Part shown: in pieces, positions 55,126-63,935 of the stretch
Numbering within the stretch: the stretch's first letter is position 1
Layout: every line of letters starts with the position of its first letter
DNA from: Qipengyuania atrilutea
GTDB lineage: Bacteria; Pseudomonadota; Alphaproteobacteria; Sphingomonadales; Sphingomonadaceae
Length of the DNA stretch: 64,000 nt
Direction of reading: 5' to 3'
Assembly: GCF_013370205.1 (NCBI RefSeq)
Contig: NZ_JABWGV010000002.1
Location: forward strand, 310,001 to 374,000
The notes under the pieces: model-generated
What the model was told of the DNA's origin: nothing
Databases searched by the model: none
The model's input: the letters and a program-made list of their open reading frames with translations, nothing else
Translations under genes and position numbers: made by a program

Positions 55126-55640
55126 GCGTCCGCTCCTGCCGTTTTCGTTTCTAAAGCGGCTTCCTGGATGGCCTCGACGATGTTGGAGTAGGCACCGCAA
55201 CGGCACAGATTACCGCTCATGCGCTCGCGGATTTCGTCCCCGGTCAGCTCGACCTTGCCATTGAGGTCGTCCGTCACATCGCTCGGCCAGCCCGCCGCCA
55301 CTTCGTCGAGCATGGCGACCGCAGAGCAGATCTGCCCCGGCGTGCAATAGCCGCACTGGTAGCCGTCGTGCTTCACGAAGGCGGCCTGCATCGGCGACAG
55401 GTCGTCCGGCGTTCCCATCCCCTCGATCGTGGTGATGTCGTCGCCGTCGTGCATTACGGCAAGCGTTAGGCAGCTGTTGATCCGCACTCCGTTGACGAGG
55501 ACGGTGCACGCGCCGCACTGGCCGTGGTCGCAGCCCTTCTTGGTGCCGGTCAGTCCCGCTCCTTGGCGCAGATAATCGAGCAGGCTGATGCGAGGATCCT
55601 CGGGGAGGGAGCGGCTTTCACCGTTGATAGTAAGTGTCAT
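55122..55640 (-). CDS. paoA: Aldehyde dehydrogenase 2Fe-2S subunit (PaoA-like)
   Basis: 172 residues with two [2Fe-2S] clusters. Plant-ferredoxin domain: KGCDHGQCGACTVLVNG and the fourth Cys in INSCLTLAV. Helical domain: YQCGYCTPGQICSAVAM and MSGNLCRCGAYSNI. First gene of the operon, ATG with GAAGGA seven bases upstream. E. coli PaoA carries a Tat signal peptide; here the protein starts directly at MTLTINGE, and no upstream extension in frame looks like a Tat signal. The promoter must lie in the 254 bases shared with nhaA. Confidence 0.94.
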   Translation of the reverse strand: MTLTINGESRSLPEDPRISLLDYLRQGAGLTGTKKGCDHGQCGACTVLVNGVRINSCLTLAVMHDGDDITTIEGMGTPDDLSPMQAAFVKHDGYQCGYCTPGQICSAVAMLDEVAAGWPSDVTDDLNGKVELTGDEIRERMSGNLCRCGAYSNIVEAIQEAALETKTAGADA

Positions 55641-55894
55641 GTGTATATCCTTCGCTTCACCCAATGCGCCGTGGCGCAAATCTTTCCGGCGGCTTTCGGA
55701 AAGAGGCGATCCATTAATATCGCTCACACAACCCTTCGTTGCCGGCGGATCGCCGAAGAAACCGGACCGGCAGATTTGCGCTCCCAGCGGCAAACCGTTA
55801 GCCTCGTGCGACGAAATCTGATCTGGAATACGACAACGCGCTCCGCTCCGGCGGGGCGAGGCTCGACAGTTCACGCACGGAGATCTGAACCGGT

Positions 55895-57109
55895 ATGAAG
55901 ACCCTTTCCAAGCTCGCGCCGACTGCCGTGCTGTCGGCCCTGCGTGACTTCATGCGCGTCGAGGCGGCGGGCGGCATCCTGTTGATGGCCGCCGCGGCGG
56001 CTGCACTGCTGGTCGCCAACTCGCCGTTCGCGGATGGCTATTTCGCAGCGAAGGCGAGCTACATCGGCCCGCTGACGCTCTCCTACTGGATCAACGACGG
56101 GCTGATGGCGCTGTTCTTCCTGCTGGTCGGGCTAGAAATAAAGCGCGAGTTTATCGAGGGGCAGCTGTCGACAGCTTCCTCGCGCATCCTGCCCGCGCTG
56201 GCCGCGGGCGGCGGCGTCGCGGTCCCGGCGATCGTTTACTTGCTCATCGCGGGCGGCGATCCGGCATTGGCGCGCGGGTGGGCCATCCCGGCGGCGACCG
56301 ACATCGCATTCGCGCTCGGCATTCTGGCGCTGCTCGGCAGCCGCGCACCGGTTTCCTTGAAAGTGTTGCTGACCGCCATAGCCGTGATCGACGACTTGGT
56401 GGCGGTCGCGATCATCGCCGTCTTCTTTACAGAGGATCTGTCGCTTTTGCCGCTCGGCATCGGTATTGCCGGCGTAATTTTTCTTGCCGTGCTCAACCGC
56501 TCCGGTGTTCGCAGCTTATGGATTTATGGGCTGATCGGCCTCGGCGTATGGGCCGCCGTATTGCTATCTGGTGTTCATGCGACGCTGGCGGGCGTCGCGG
56601 TGGCGCTGACCATTCCGCTCTCGCCTGCCGCACGCCGGAATGCGGACGCGGTTACGACCAAGGCAGTTGAAGATGTTTCTCCGCTGCACCGCCTCGAACA
56701 CGGGCTTCATCCGTGGATCGCTTTCGGCGTCATCCCGCTGTTCGGATTCTTCAACGCCGGGGTTGCGCTCGGCGGTATGTCGCCTGCTTCGCTGGCGTCG
56801 CCGCTGCCGCTCGGCATCGCGCTCGGGCTGGTCGTAGGCAAGCAGATCGGCATATTCGGCGCAATCTTCGCAGCGGTGCGGGCTGGGCTTGCTCCGCTTC
56901 CGGAAGGGGCAAGCTGGATGCAGATCTACGGCTTGTCGCTGCTATGCGGCATCGGTTTCACGATGAGCCTGTTCATCGGCGGGCTCGCGTTTCCGGATCC
57001 GGCGACCCTCGACATGGTCCGGATCGGCGTGCTTTCCGGGTCGATCGTAGCCGCGCTAGCGGGCTATGTGGTGCTGCGTTTCGCTAAGGATCGCACGGCG
57101 CTGCACTGA
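55895..57109 (+). CDS. nhaA: Sodium:proton antiporter NhaA
   Basis: Exports Na+ in exchange for two H+ under alkaline or saline conditions. 404 residues, 11-12 helices. The ion-binding aspartate pair is in TAIAVIDDLVAVAIIAVFF, and the crossed unwound helices are seen in GWAIPAATDIAFALGIL and CGIGFTMSLFIGGLAF. GGAG-type ribosome site (CGGAGA) upstream. Fits a marine or saline organism. Single gene, no nhaR beside it. Confidence 0.97.
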   Translation: MKTLSKLAPTAVLSALRDFMRVEAAGGILLMAAAAAALLVANSPFADGYFAAKASYIGPLTLSYWINDGLMALFFLLVGLEIKREFIEGQLSTASSRILPALAAGGGVAVPAIVYLLIAGGDPALARGWAIPAATDIAFALGILALLGSRAPVSLKVLLTAIAVIDDLVAVAIIAVFFTEDLSLLPLGIGIAGVIFLAVLNRSGVRSLWIYGLIGLGVWAAVLLSGVHATLAGVAVALTIPLSPAARRNADAVTTKAVEDVSPLHRLEHGLHPWIAFGVIPLFGFFNAGVALGGMSPASLASPLPLGIALGLVVGKQIGIFGAIFAAVRAGLAPLPEGASWMQIYGLSLLCGIGFTMSLFIGGLAFPDPATLDMVRIGVLSGSIVAALAGYVVLRFAKDRTALH

Positions 57110-57124
57110 AGCGTCCACAACGTA

Positions 57125-57153
57125 GCCTAGGCGGGGTTTAACTGCACCTAGGC
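57125..57153. terminator. Possible bidirectional terminator between nhaA and tetR
   Basis: Seven-base inverted repeat GCCTAGG/CCTAGGC separated by 15 bases in the 48-base gap between convergent genes. There is no T-run, so it may work poorly or with Rho. Confidence 0.4.
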
Positions 57154-57157
57154 CGGG

Positions 57158-57790
57158 TCAGGAGGGGCTCAACTGTTCCTCTGCAAGGCCTGCGCCGATC
57201 AGGAAAAACCCGATGCGGTCATCGAACCGTTTCGAGCAGGAATGCGAGCCAAGACCGTGGCTGATCGCTTCGGTGTGTACGTCGCTGACGAACAGGCCGA
57301 GGAACAGTTCGGCGAGAATTTCAGGTTCGCCCGACATCCTTACGCCGTCGGCCTTCCACGAGCGGAACAGGGCCGTAAGCGCATCGAGCGTGCGGGTAGC
57401 CGTGCGTTCGAAAAACTGCTGCGCGAATTTCTTGTCGTTGATGCTTCGTGCAATGACGATTCGTACCAGCGCGATCGTTTCGGGGTCGAGAAAATGCGTT
57501 CGGAAGCGGCCTGCCAGTCGCCGTAGGATTTCCGCCGGGGTTCCCCGTCCGCTCGCCGCCTCGTCGACCATTGCCGCCCCGGACGAAACCTTTTCGAACA
57601 CGACGGCTTCGAGGATGCCCTCCTTGTTGCCGAACAGCTTGTAGACAGTCGCAAGCGATCCGCCGGAACGCTCCACGATCTCGCTTAGCGCCGTCTTTTC
57701 ATAGCCTTGCTCGACGAACAGCTCCCGCGCAGCCGCGATCAGCGCACGCCGGCGGCGGTCCAGTCGGCAACATTCGGCAGCGGAAAACAT
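57158..57790 (-). CDS. TetR-family repressor of the adjacent RND pump
   Basis: 210 residues from ATG 57790 with GGAG ten bases upstream; the longer frame from 57859 would run through the operator. The N-terminal helix-turn-helix reads RRALIAAARELFVEQGYEKTALSEIVERSGGSLATVYKLFGNKEGIL (in parts), typical TetR. The C-terminal ligand domain includes LVRIVIARSINDKKFAQQFF and resembles TetR_C members beside efflux genes. Divergent from the pump adaptor gene with the TGTAAT/ATTACA palindrome between, so autorepression and pump repression are likely. Confidence 0.9.
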   Translation of the reverse strand: MFSAAECCRLDRRRRALIAAARELFVEQGYEKTALSEIVERSGGSLATVYKLFGNKEGILEAVVFEKVSSGAAMVDEAASGRGTPAEILRRLAGRFRTHFLDPETIALVRIVIARSINDKKFAQQFFERTATRTLDALTALFRSWKADGVRMSGEPEILAELFLGLFVSDVHTEAISHGLGSHSCSKRFDDRIGFFLIGAGLAEEQLSPS

Positions 57791-57828
57791 TTGGCGAGAC
57801 TCCACGAAACGGCCTTGCGAGGCAATGG

Positions 57829-57844
57829 TGTAATGCCTATTACA
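57829..57844. promoter_or_regulatory. Palindromic operator TGTAAT-GCCT-ATTACA
   Basis: Perfect 16-base palindrome in the 94-base divergent promoter between the TetR gene and the RND adaptor gene, 40 bases from the adaptor start. Length and symmetry are standard for TetR dimers. Confidence 0.75.
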
Positions 57845-57884
57845 CTTTCGCACCTGCACAATAGCTGACCGAAAGCGGCAATCG

Positions 57885-59048
57885 ATGAAGTCCCTGTTCC
57901 AATGCCTCGCGGCCGCCCTTCTGCTTGCCGGTTGCTCCCAGCCCGAAGAGCAGGCACCCCCTCAGGAAGTGCCGGTGCGGGTGGTGACCGTCACTGCCCA
58001 GGCCGTCCCTAACGTGATCGAGCTTCCGGGCAGGGTCGAGCCGGTCCGTACGGCGGAAGTCCGCGCGCGCGTAACCGGTATCGTGCAGGAACGGCTCTAC
58101 GAGGAAGGCACCGACGTGCGGGAGGGGCAGCCGCTGTTCCGGATCGATCCGCGCGAGCTCAGGGCCAGCTATAACCAGACCGAGGCTGCCCTAACGCGAG
58201 CTAGGGCGACCGCCGCGAATGCCCGTGCGGTAGTCGAGCGTTACCGCCCGCTCGTGGCGGAGGACGCGATCAGCGGCCAGGAATACGACGCTGCCGTTGC
58301 CGCTGCGCGCGAAGCGGAAGCGAATGTCGCGCAGATCAGGGCGCAGCTCGACGCGGCCTCGCTCCAGCTCGGCTACACCACCGTTCGCGCGCCGATCGCC
58401 GGACGGGCAGGGCGCGCCCAGATTACCGAAGGCGCGCTCGTCAGCCAGGCGGAGGGCACGCTGCTGACGACCATCGAACAGATCTCGCCGGTCTACGTCA
58501 GCTTCGCGCAGGCCGCGAGCGAAGTGCTGCGCCTGCGCCGTGCGATCACCGCGGGTGAGATCGACCTCGACGAGAACGATCAGGTCGAGGTGCGCCTGAC
58601 CTTCAGCGACGGAACCGAATATCCGGTGCCGGGCTATATCGATTTCCTCGCCTTCTCGGTCGATCAGGAGACGGGGACCGTCGAACTGCGCGCCGAATTT
58701 CCCAACCCGCAGCGCCTGCTGCTTCCCGGCGAGTTCGTTAGGGCACAAATCTACGCCGGCGAGGTCCAGAACGGCCTGACCGTACCGCAGCGCGCGGTCT
58801 CGCTGACCGAAGAGGGCGGAACGGTCTTCGTGGTGAACGACGGCCAGGCGGTGGTGCGCCAGGTTACGCTTGGCGCGATGGTCAACGGCAACTGGATCGT
58901 CGAAAGCGGGCTTGAGGCGGGCGACCGCGTGATTGTCAGCAATCTGCAGAAGGTTCGCCCCGGCGCGCCGGTCAAGATCATGCGCACTCCCACCGGACAG
59001 CGGCCAGCCGCATCGCCCGCGCCGACCACGGCCGGACAGGCCGACTAA
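57885..59048 (+). CDS. RND efflux periplasmic adaptor (AcrA/MexA type)
   Basis: 387-residue membrane-fusion lipoprotein linking the inner-membrane pump to the outer-membrane channel. Lipobox AALLLAGC places Cys at residue 17. Lipoyl half-motifs ARVTGIVQERLYEEGTDV and TVRAPIAGRAGRAQ flank an alpha-helical hairpin (about 95-155). Beta-barrel and membrane-proximal domains follow (SVDQETGTVELRAEFPNP, LLLPGEFVRAQI). First gene of a three-gene operon; the RND gene begins three bases after the stop. Confidence 0.95.
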   Translation: MKSLFQCLAAALLLAGCSQPEEQAPPQEVPVRVVTVTAQAVPNVIELPGRVEPVRTAEVRARVTGIVQERLYEEGTDVREGQPLFRIDPRELRASYNQTEAALTRARATAANARAVVERYRPLVAEDAISGQEYDAAVAAAREAEANVAQIRAQLDAASLQLGYTTVRAPIAGRAGRAQITEGALVSQAEGTLLTTIEQISPVYVSFAQAASEVLRLRRAITAGEIDLDENDQVEVRLTFSDGTEYPVPGYIDFLAFSVDQETGTVELRAEFPNPQRLLLPGEFVRAQIYAGEVQNGLTVPQRAVSLTEEGGTVFVVNDGQAVVRQVTLGAMVNGNWIVESGLEAGDRVIVSNLQKVRPGAPVKIMRTPTGQRPAASPAPTTAGQAD

Positions 59049-59051
59049 GGC

Positions 59052-62000
59052 ATGGCACGGTTCTTCATCGACCGCCCCATCTTCGCATGGGTCGTTTCGC
59101 TCGGCATCCTTCTCGCCGGCTTCATCGCCCTGCGCGCGCTTCCGATCGAGCAATATCCCGAAGTCGCGCCGCCCTCGCTCGCCATCAATGTCGTCTATCC
59201 CGGCGCGGATGCCGAGACGCTCGAACAGAACGTGACGCAGGTGATCGAGCAGCAGCTGAACGGGGTCGAGGGTTTCCTCTACATGTCCTCGTCCAGCGGT
59301 TCGAACGGAGCCGCGACGATCACGCTGACCTTCGAGGCGGGGACCGACATCGACATCGCGCAGACCGAGGTGCAGAACCGCCTCAGCACGGTCGAGGCGC
59401 GGCTTCCGGAAGAGGTGCGGCGTCAAGGCATTACCGTGCGGCAGGCCAATGCCGGGTTCCTGCTGATCGTCGCGCTGACTTCGCCGAGCGGGCAATTCAA
59501 CACGACCGACCTCGGCAATATCGCCGCGACCCGCGTCGTCGACGAACTGCGCCGGGTGAACGGCGTCGGAGACGTGACGCTGTTCGGTTCCGAATACGCG
59601 ATGCGCATCTGGCTCGATCCCGAGGCCCTCGCATCCTACAACCTGTCGCCTACCGCGGTTCTGGCCGCCATTCGCGAGCAGAATGCACAGACGGCCGGCG
59701 GCTCGATCGGTGCGCGACCGCTCGACGGCGGGCAGCAAATCACCGCCACCATCGCGACCGACGGACGCTTCTCGACCGTTGAGGAGTTCGAGAACATCAT
59801 CCTGCGCGCCGACAGCGGCGCGGCGGTGGTGCGCCTCGGCGAGGTCGCGCGGGTCGAGATCGGCGCACAGAGCTACGCCACTTCTACCGAACTCAACGGA
59901 AAGCCGATGGCGGGCATGGCCATCCAGCTGGCGACCGGCGCGAACGCGCTGGCAGCGGCGGAAGGCGTCAAGGAGCGGATGGAGGAAATCGCGCCCGGTC
60001 TGCCCGGCGACGTTACCTGGTCGGTTCCCTATGACACGACCCCCTTCGTCGAGACATCGGTCGAGGAAGTGGTCAAGACGCTGGTCGAGGCGATGGTGCT
60101 CGTGTTCCTCGTCATGTTCCTGTTCCTCCAGAACTGGCGCGCAACGCTGATCCCGACGCTGGTGGTTCCGATTGCGCTGGCGGGTGCGTGCCTCGGCCTG
60201 TGGCTGTTCGGCTTTTCCATCAATGTCCTCTCACTGTTCGGCATGGTGCTGGCGATCGGCATCCTCGTCGACGATGCCATCGTCGTAATCGAGAACGTCG
60301 AGCGCATCATGCGCGAGGAAGGACTTCCGCCGCTGGAAGCGACGCGCAAGGCGATGGGGCAGATTACCGGCGCGATCATCGGGATCACGCTCGTCCTGAT
60401 CGCGGTGTTCGTGCCAATGGCCTTCTTCCCCGGATCGACCGGCGGCATCTACCGCCAGTTCTCCGTCACGCTGGCCATAGCGATCTTCTTCTCGGCGTTC
60501 CTCGCACTGTCGCTGACCCCGGCGCTGTGCGCGACGTTCCTGAAGCCGATCAAGCAAGGCGAAGACCATGCCGAAGGTCCTGTGCACGATACCGAAGCCG
60601 AAGCGCAGCCTGGCTGGCGCGGAGTTATGGCGCGCGCCCGCTACCGGGCCGCGAATTTCTTCGCCGGGTTCAACCGCTGGTTCGCGCGGATGCAGGAGAA
60701 ATACGGACGTGCGAACGACCGCATCCTGTCCCGTCCGTGGCGCGGCTTCGCCGTGTTCGCGGCGCTCGCCGTTGTCACCGTCCTCCTGTTCGCGCGGCTC
60801 CCCTCGGGATTCCTGCCGACCGAAGACCAGGGTTATCTCATAACGGCGGTACAGGCACCGCCGGGCGCGACGCAGGAACGCACCGACGAAGCACTCGAAC
60901 CGATCACCGATTTCTGGCTTGCGCGCGAGGAAGTGGAAGACCTCGTCGTCGTGCGCGGCTTCAGCTTCTTCGGGCAAGGGCAGAACAACGCGATCATGTT
61001 CGCCGCGTTCAAGCCGTGGGACGAACGCACCGCCGAAGGAAGCGGCGCCGCCGAGATACTCGGGCAGGCGATGGGCCGGTTCGGGCAGGTCGACGAGGCG
61101 ATCGCCTTCGTTATCCAGCCGCCCGCGATCCAGTCGCTGGGCCAGGCAAGCGGTTTCACGCTCAAGCTGCAGGACCGGGGAGGGGTTGGGCGCGAGGCGC
61201 TTACCGCTGCACGCGATCAGCTTCTGGGCGCGGCGTCGCAGAACCCGGTCATCGCCAATCTAAGGCCCGAGGATCAGGGTCCGAGCCCGCAGGTGGCGAT
61301 CGACATCGACCGGGTGCAGGCTCGTGCGCTCGGCCTGTCGCTGAACGATGTCAACGCCGCTCTCTCCATCACTTTCGGCTCGGCCTACGCCAATGACTTC
61401 AACCGCGAGGGCAGGGTGCTGCAGGTGCTGGTACAGGCCGACGCGCCGTACCGGATGACGCCGGAAGACGTCCTTTCACTGCGCATTCCGAACGCTCAAG
61501 GTGAACTCGTGCCGTTCAGCGCCTTCGCCAGTGCCGACTGGTCGGCTGCGCCTGCCAGCCTTGCCCGCTACAACGGTTATCCGGCGATGACGCTGTCCGG
61601 CATGGCGGCACCCGGCGAATCTTCCGGTGCTGCGCTCGCCGAGATGGAGCGTCTCGCCAGCGAACTGCCGCCGGGCATTGGCTACGAGTGGACCGGTATT
61701 TCCTACGAGGAAAAGCAGGCGGGCGGGCAGATCGGCTTGCTGCTGGGCCTATCGGTCGTGATCGTGTTCCTCGTGCTCGCCGCGCTCTACGAAAGCTGGG
61801 CGGTGCCGCTCGCGGTGCTGCTGATCGTTCCGATGGGCGTGCTGGGTGCGGTGCTGTTCTCGATGCTGCGCGGGCTGTCGGCGGACATCTATTTCAACGT
61901 GGGTCTCATCACGATCATCGGTCTGGCAGCAAAGAACGCGATCCTGATCGTCGAGTTTGCCATCGAAGAGGAAGAGCGCGGCCTCTCGCGGATCGAGGCG

Positions 62001-62318
62001 GTCAAGGCGGCGGCGCGCCTGCGTCTGCGTCCGATCATCATGACCTCGCTCGCCTTCACCATGGGCATGGTCCCGCTGGTGCTCTCAAGTGGGGCGGGCG
62101 CGGCAAGCCGGATCGCGGTCGGAACCGGCGTGATGGGAGGCATGATCGCGGCGACGGTGCTCGGCATTTTCCTCATTCCCGTGCTGTACCTGCTGGTAAG
62201 GCGCAACATCAGCCGAAGGCAGCCCACCGCGACCGGCGGACACGAGGGCAATCCGCAGCACGAAGGACCGCTGGCAGGACGGCTGCACGGCCCCACGCAG
62301 GAAGAGGCTACGACATGA
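59052..62318 (+). CDS. RND multidrug efflux transporter (AcrB/MexB type)
   Basis: Proton-driven drug exporter in the inner membrane, 1088 residues. N-terminal FFIDRPIFAWVVSLGILLAG, proton-relay aspartates in GILVDDAIVVIENVERIM, and the partner lysine in IGLAAKNAILIVEFAIEEE are present; this is the HAE1 pattern. An insert of about 30 acidic residues near 498-530 (GEDHAEGPVHDTEAEA) sits between the two halves and the C-terminus carries a His/Gly-rich extension, both more variable than the core. Overlaps the outer-membrane gene by ATGA. Confidence 0.97.
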   Translation: MARFFIDRPIFAWVVSLGILLAGFIALRALPIEQYPEVAPPSLAINVVYPGADAETLEQNVTQVIEQQLNGVEGFLYMSSSSGSNGAATITLTFEAGTDIDIAQTEVQNRLSTVEARLPEEVRRQGITVRQANAGFLLIVALTSPSGQFNTTDLGNIAATRVVDELRRVNGVGDVTLFGSEYAMRIWLDPEALASYNLSPTAVLAAIREQNAQTAGGSIGARPLDGGQQITATIATDGRFSTVEEFENIILRADSGAAVVRLGEVARVEIGAQSYATSTELNGKPMAGMAIQLATGANALAAAEGVKERMEEIAPGLPGDVTWSVPYDTTPFVETSVEEVVKTLVEAMVLVFLVMFLFLQNWRATLIPTLVVPIALAGACLGLWLFGFSINVLSLFGMVLAIGILVDDAIVVIENVERIMREEGLPPLEATRKAMGQITGAIIGITLVLIAVFVPMAFFPGSTGGIYRQFSVTLAIAIFFSAFLALSLTPALCATFLKPIKQGEDHAEGPVHDTEAEAQPGWRGVMARARYRAANFFAGFNRWFARMQEKYGRANDRILSRPWRGFAVFAALAVVTVLLFARLPSGFLPTEDQGYLITAVQAPPGATQERTDEALEPITDFWLAREEVEDLVVVRGFSFFGQGQNNAIMFAAFKPWDERTAEGSGAAEILGQAMGRFGQVDEAIAFVIQPPAIQSLGQASGFTLKLQDRGGVGREALTAARDQLLGAASQNPVIANLRPEDQGPSPQVAIDIDRVQARALGLSLNDVNAALSITFGSAYANDFNREGRVLQVLVQADAPYRMTPEDVLSLRIPNAQGELVPFSAFASADWSAAPASLARYNGYPAMTLSGMAAPGESSGAALAEMERLASELPPGIGYEWTGISYEEKQAGGQIGLLLGLSVVIVFLVLAALYESWAVPLAVLLIVPMGVLGAVLFSMLRGLSADIYFNVGLITIIGLAAKNAILIVEFAIEEEERGLSRIEAVKAAARLRLRPIIMTSLAFTMGMVPLVLSSGAGAASRIAVGTGVMGGMIAATVLGIFLIPVLYLLVRRNISRRQPTATGGHEGNPQHEGPLAGRLHGPTQEEATT

Positions 62319-63778
62319 TCCGTTTTCCCGCCCGCGTTGTAGCATTTGTGCTTTCCACCACCGCGCTTGCGGGATGCGCGAGTATGGCGCCCGAGCATAC
62401 GCGGCCTCCGCTCGCGAGTGCGCCGGCGTTCGATCCCGACTACCGTCCCGACGGTGAAGTGGTGGCTTCGCAGCTTTCCTACCGCGAATGGTTCGCCGAC
62501 CCGCGGCTCGTCGTGCTGATCGGCAGCGCGCTCGAGAACAACCGCGACCTTCTCGCCGCGACTGCGCGGATCGAGCAGGCGCGCGCCCGCTACCGCATCG
62601 AGGACAGCCGCAGCCTGCCGACCATCGTCGCTGATGCAAGCGGAACCCGCACGCGCCAGCCGCTGGGCGTCAACCCCGCGCTCGATACCGGAGACGTGGA
62701 AGGCGCGCCGTCTTCCGTCACCTTCAACCGCTTCGACGTCGGCGTAGGGGTCAGCGCATTCGAGCTCGACTTCTGGGGCCGCGTCGCCAGCCTGACCGAA
62801 GCGGCACGTGCGGAATATCTCGCCACCGTCGCGGCGCAGCGTGCGTTCTACCTCTCACTGATTGCCGACACCGCGAACACCTATTTCGAGATCGTCGAAA
62901 CGCAGGAGCAGATCGCGCTCGCCGAGCAGACGGCCGAAAGCCGCCGCGAGGGCCTGAGGATCGCGAAACTGCGGCTCGACAACGGCGTGACTTCGGCCTT
63001 GCCCTACCGGCAGGCAGAAACCCTGCTGACGCAGGCCGAGCAGCAGCTGGCAGCGGAGCGCCTCGCCCTGGCTCGGCTCCGCAACCAGCTGGCGGTGCTC
63101 GTAGGCGGAACGGTGCCGGAGGCGTTGCCTGCGCCGCTCTCGCTCGAAGCGCAGGGCGACAAGCGCCGGCTCGCGGCGGGCCTACCGTCCGATCTCCTGC
63201 TCGTCAGGCCTGACATCATCGCCGCCGAGGAACAGCTACGCGCCGCGCGGGCCAACATCGGTGCGGCGCGAGCGGCGTTTTTCCCGACGATCTCGCTGAC
63301 CGGCAATGCAGGTCTCGCTTCGAGCAGCCTCGACGGCCTGTTCTCGGGCGACGCGCTCGGCTGGAACTTCGGGCCGAGCATTTCGCTGCCGATCTTCGAC
63401 TGGGGCGCACGCGAAGCCAATCTCGATTTGGCGCAGGCGCTCGAAGTCGAGCAGGTCGCCAATTACGACCGCACAGTGCAGGGCGCCTTCCGCGAAGTTT
63501 CGGATGCGCTTGCAGGCCGCCGCTGGCTCGCCGAACAGGTCGAGACGCTGGAGCGCGCCGTTACCGCGCAGGAGCGGATCGCCCGCATCGCGCGCCTGCG
63601 CTACCGTGAAGGAGTGGCCGACTATCTCGAAGTGCTCGATGCGGAACGCAACCTGTTCAGCGCCCGCCAACAGCTCCTCGCGACCGAGCGCGCATGGCTG
63701 CAGAACCGCGCGACGCTGTTCGTGGCGCTGGGCGGCGGCGCGCCGGATTTCGTGGCGGTACCTGTTTCCGGCGACTGA
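62315..63778 (+). CDS. RND outer-membrane channel lipoprotein (OprM/NodT type)
   Basis: 487 residues; ATG overlaps the RND stop. Signal peptide with lipobox TTALAGC. Two OEP repeats, each with beta-hairpin and long helices: FDVGVGVSAFELDFWGRV and WNFGPSISLPIFDWGAREANL are the classical strands, and LLVRPDIIAAEEQLRAARANIGAARAAFFPTISL (in parts) the helix junction. Completes a self-contained tripartite pump. A longer open frame upstream runs through the RND gene and is a shadow. Confidence 0.95.
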   Translation: MIRFPARVVAFVLSTTALAGCASMAPEHTRPPLASAPAFDPDYRPDGEVVASQLSYREWFADPRLVVLIGSALENNRDLLAATARIEQARARYRIEDSRSLPTIVADASGTRTRQPLGVNPALDTGDVEGAPSSVTFNRFDVGVGVSAFELDFWGRVASLTEAARAEYLATVAAQRAFYLSLIADTANTYFEIVETQEQIALAEQTAESRREGLRIAKLRLDNGVTSALPYRQAETLLTQAEQQLAAERLALARLRNQLAVLVGGTVPEALPAPLSLEAQGDKRRLAAGLPSDLLLVRPDIIAAEEQLRAARANIGAARAAFFPTISLTGNAGLASSSLDGLFSGDALGWNFGPSISLPIFDWGAREANLDLAQALEVEQVANYDRTVQGAFREVSDALAGRRWLAEQVETLERAVTAQERIARIARLRYREGVADYLEVLDAERNLFSARQQLLATERAWLQNRATLFVALGGGAPDFVAVPVSGD

Positions 63779-63935
63779 GCGGCCGAGCTTGTAACTTTCG
63801 TATCTCCCGCGGGTGCCCGCGCGTAATTTCTCTCCGGCGGTTCGCACTGGACTTGCCGGGGGGCTGCACTTTCTTCTAGCGGTATTTCCGCGAAGAGGAG
63901 AGAGACCGTGTGCCGAGAGCGCCGGTCGCAAGAAC

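Noticed and set aside
58191-59738. 515-codon minus-strand frame across the RND adaptor and transporter
   Set aside because: Crosses two real genes in antisense and shows no coherent protein features.
63892-63935. Small GTG-start frame just before the mutase gene
   Set aside because: Only about a dozen codons before a stop, and probably just leader sequence of the mutase.
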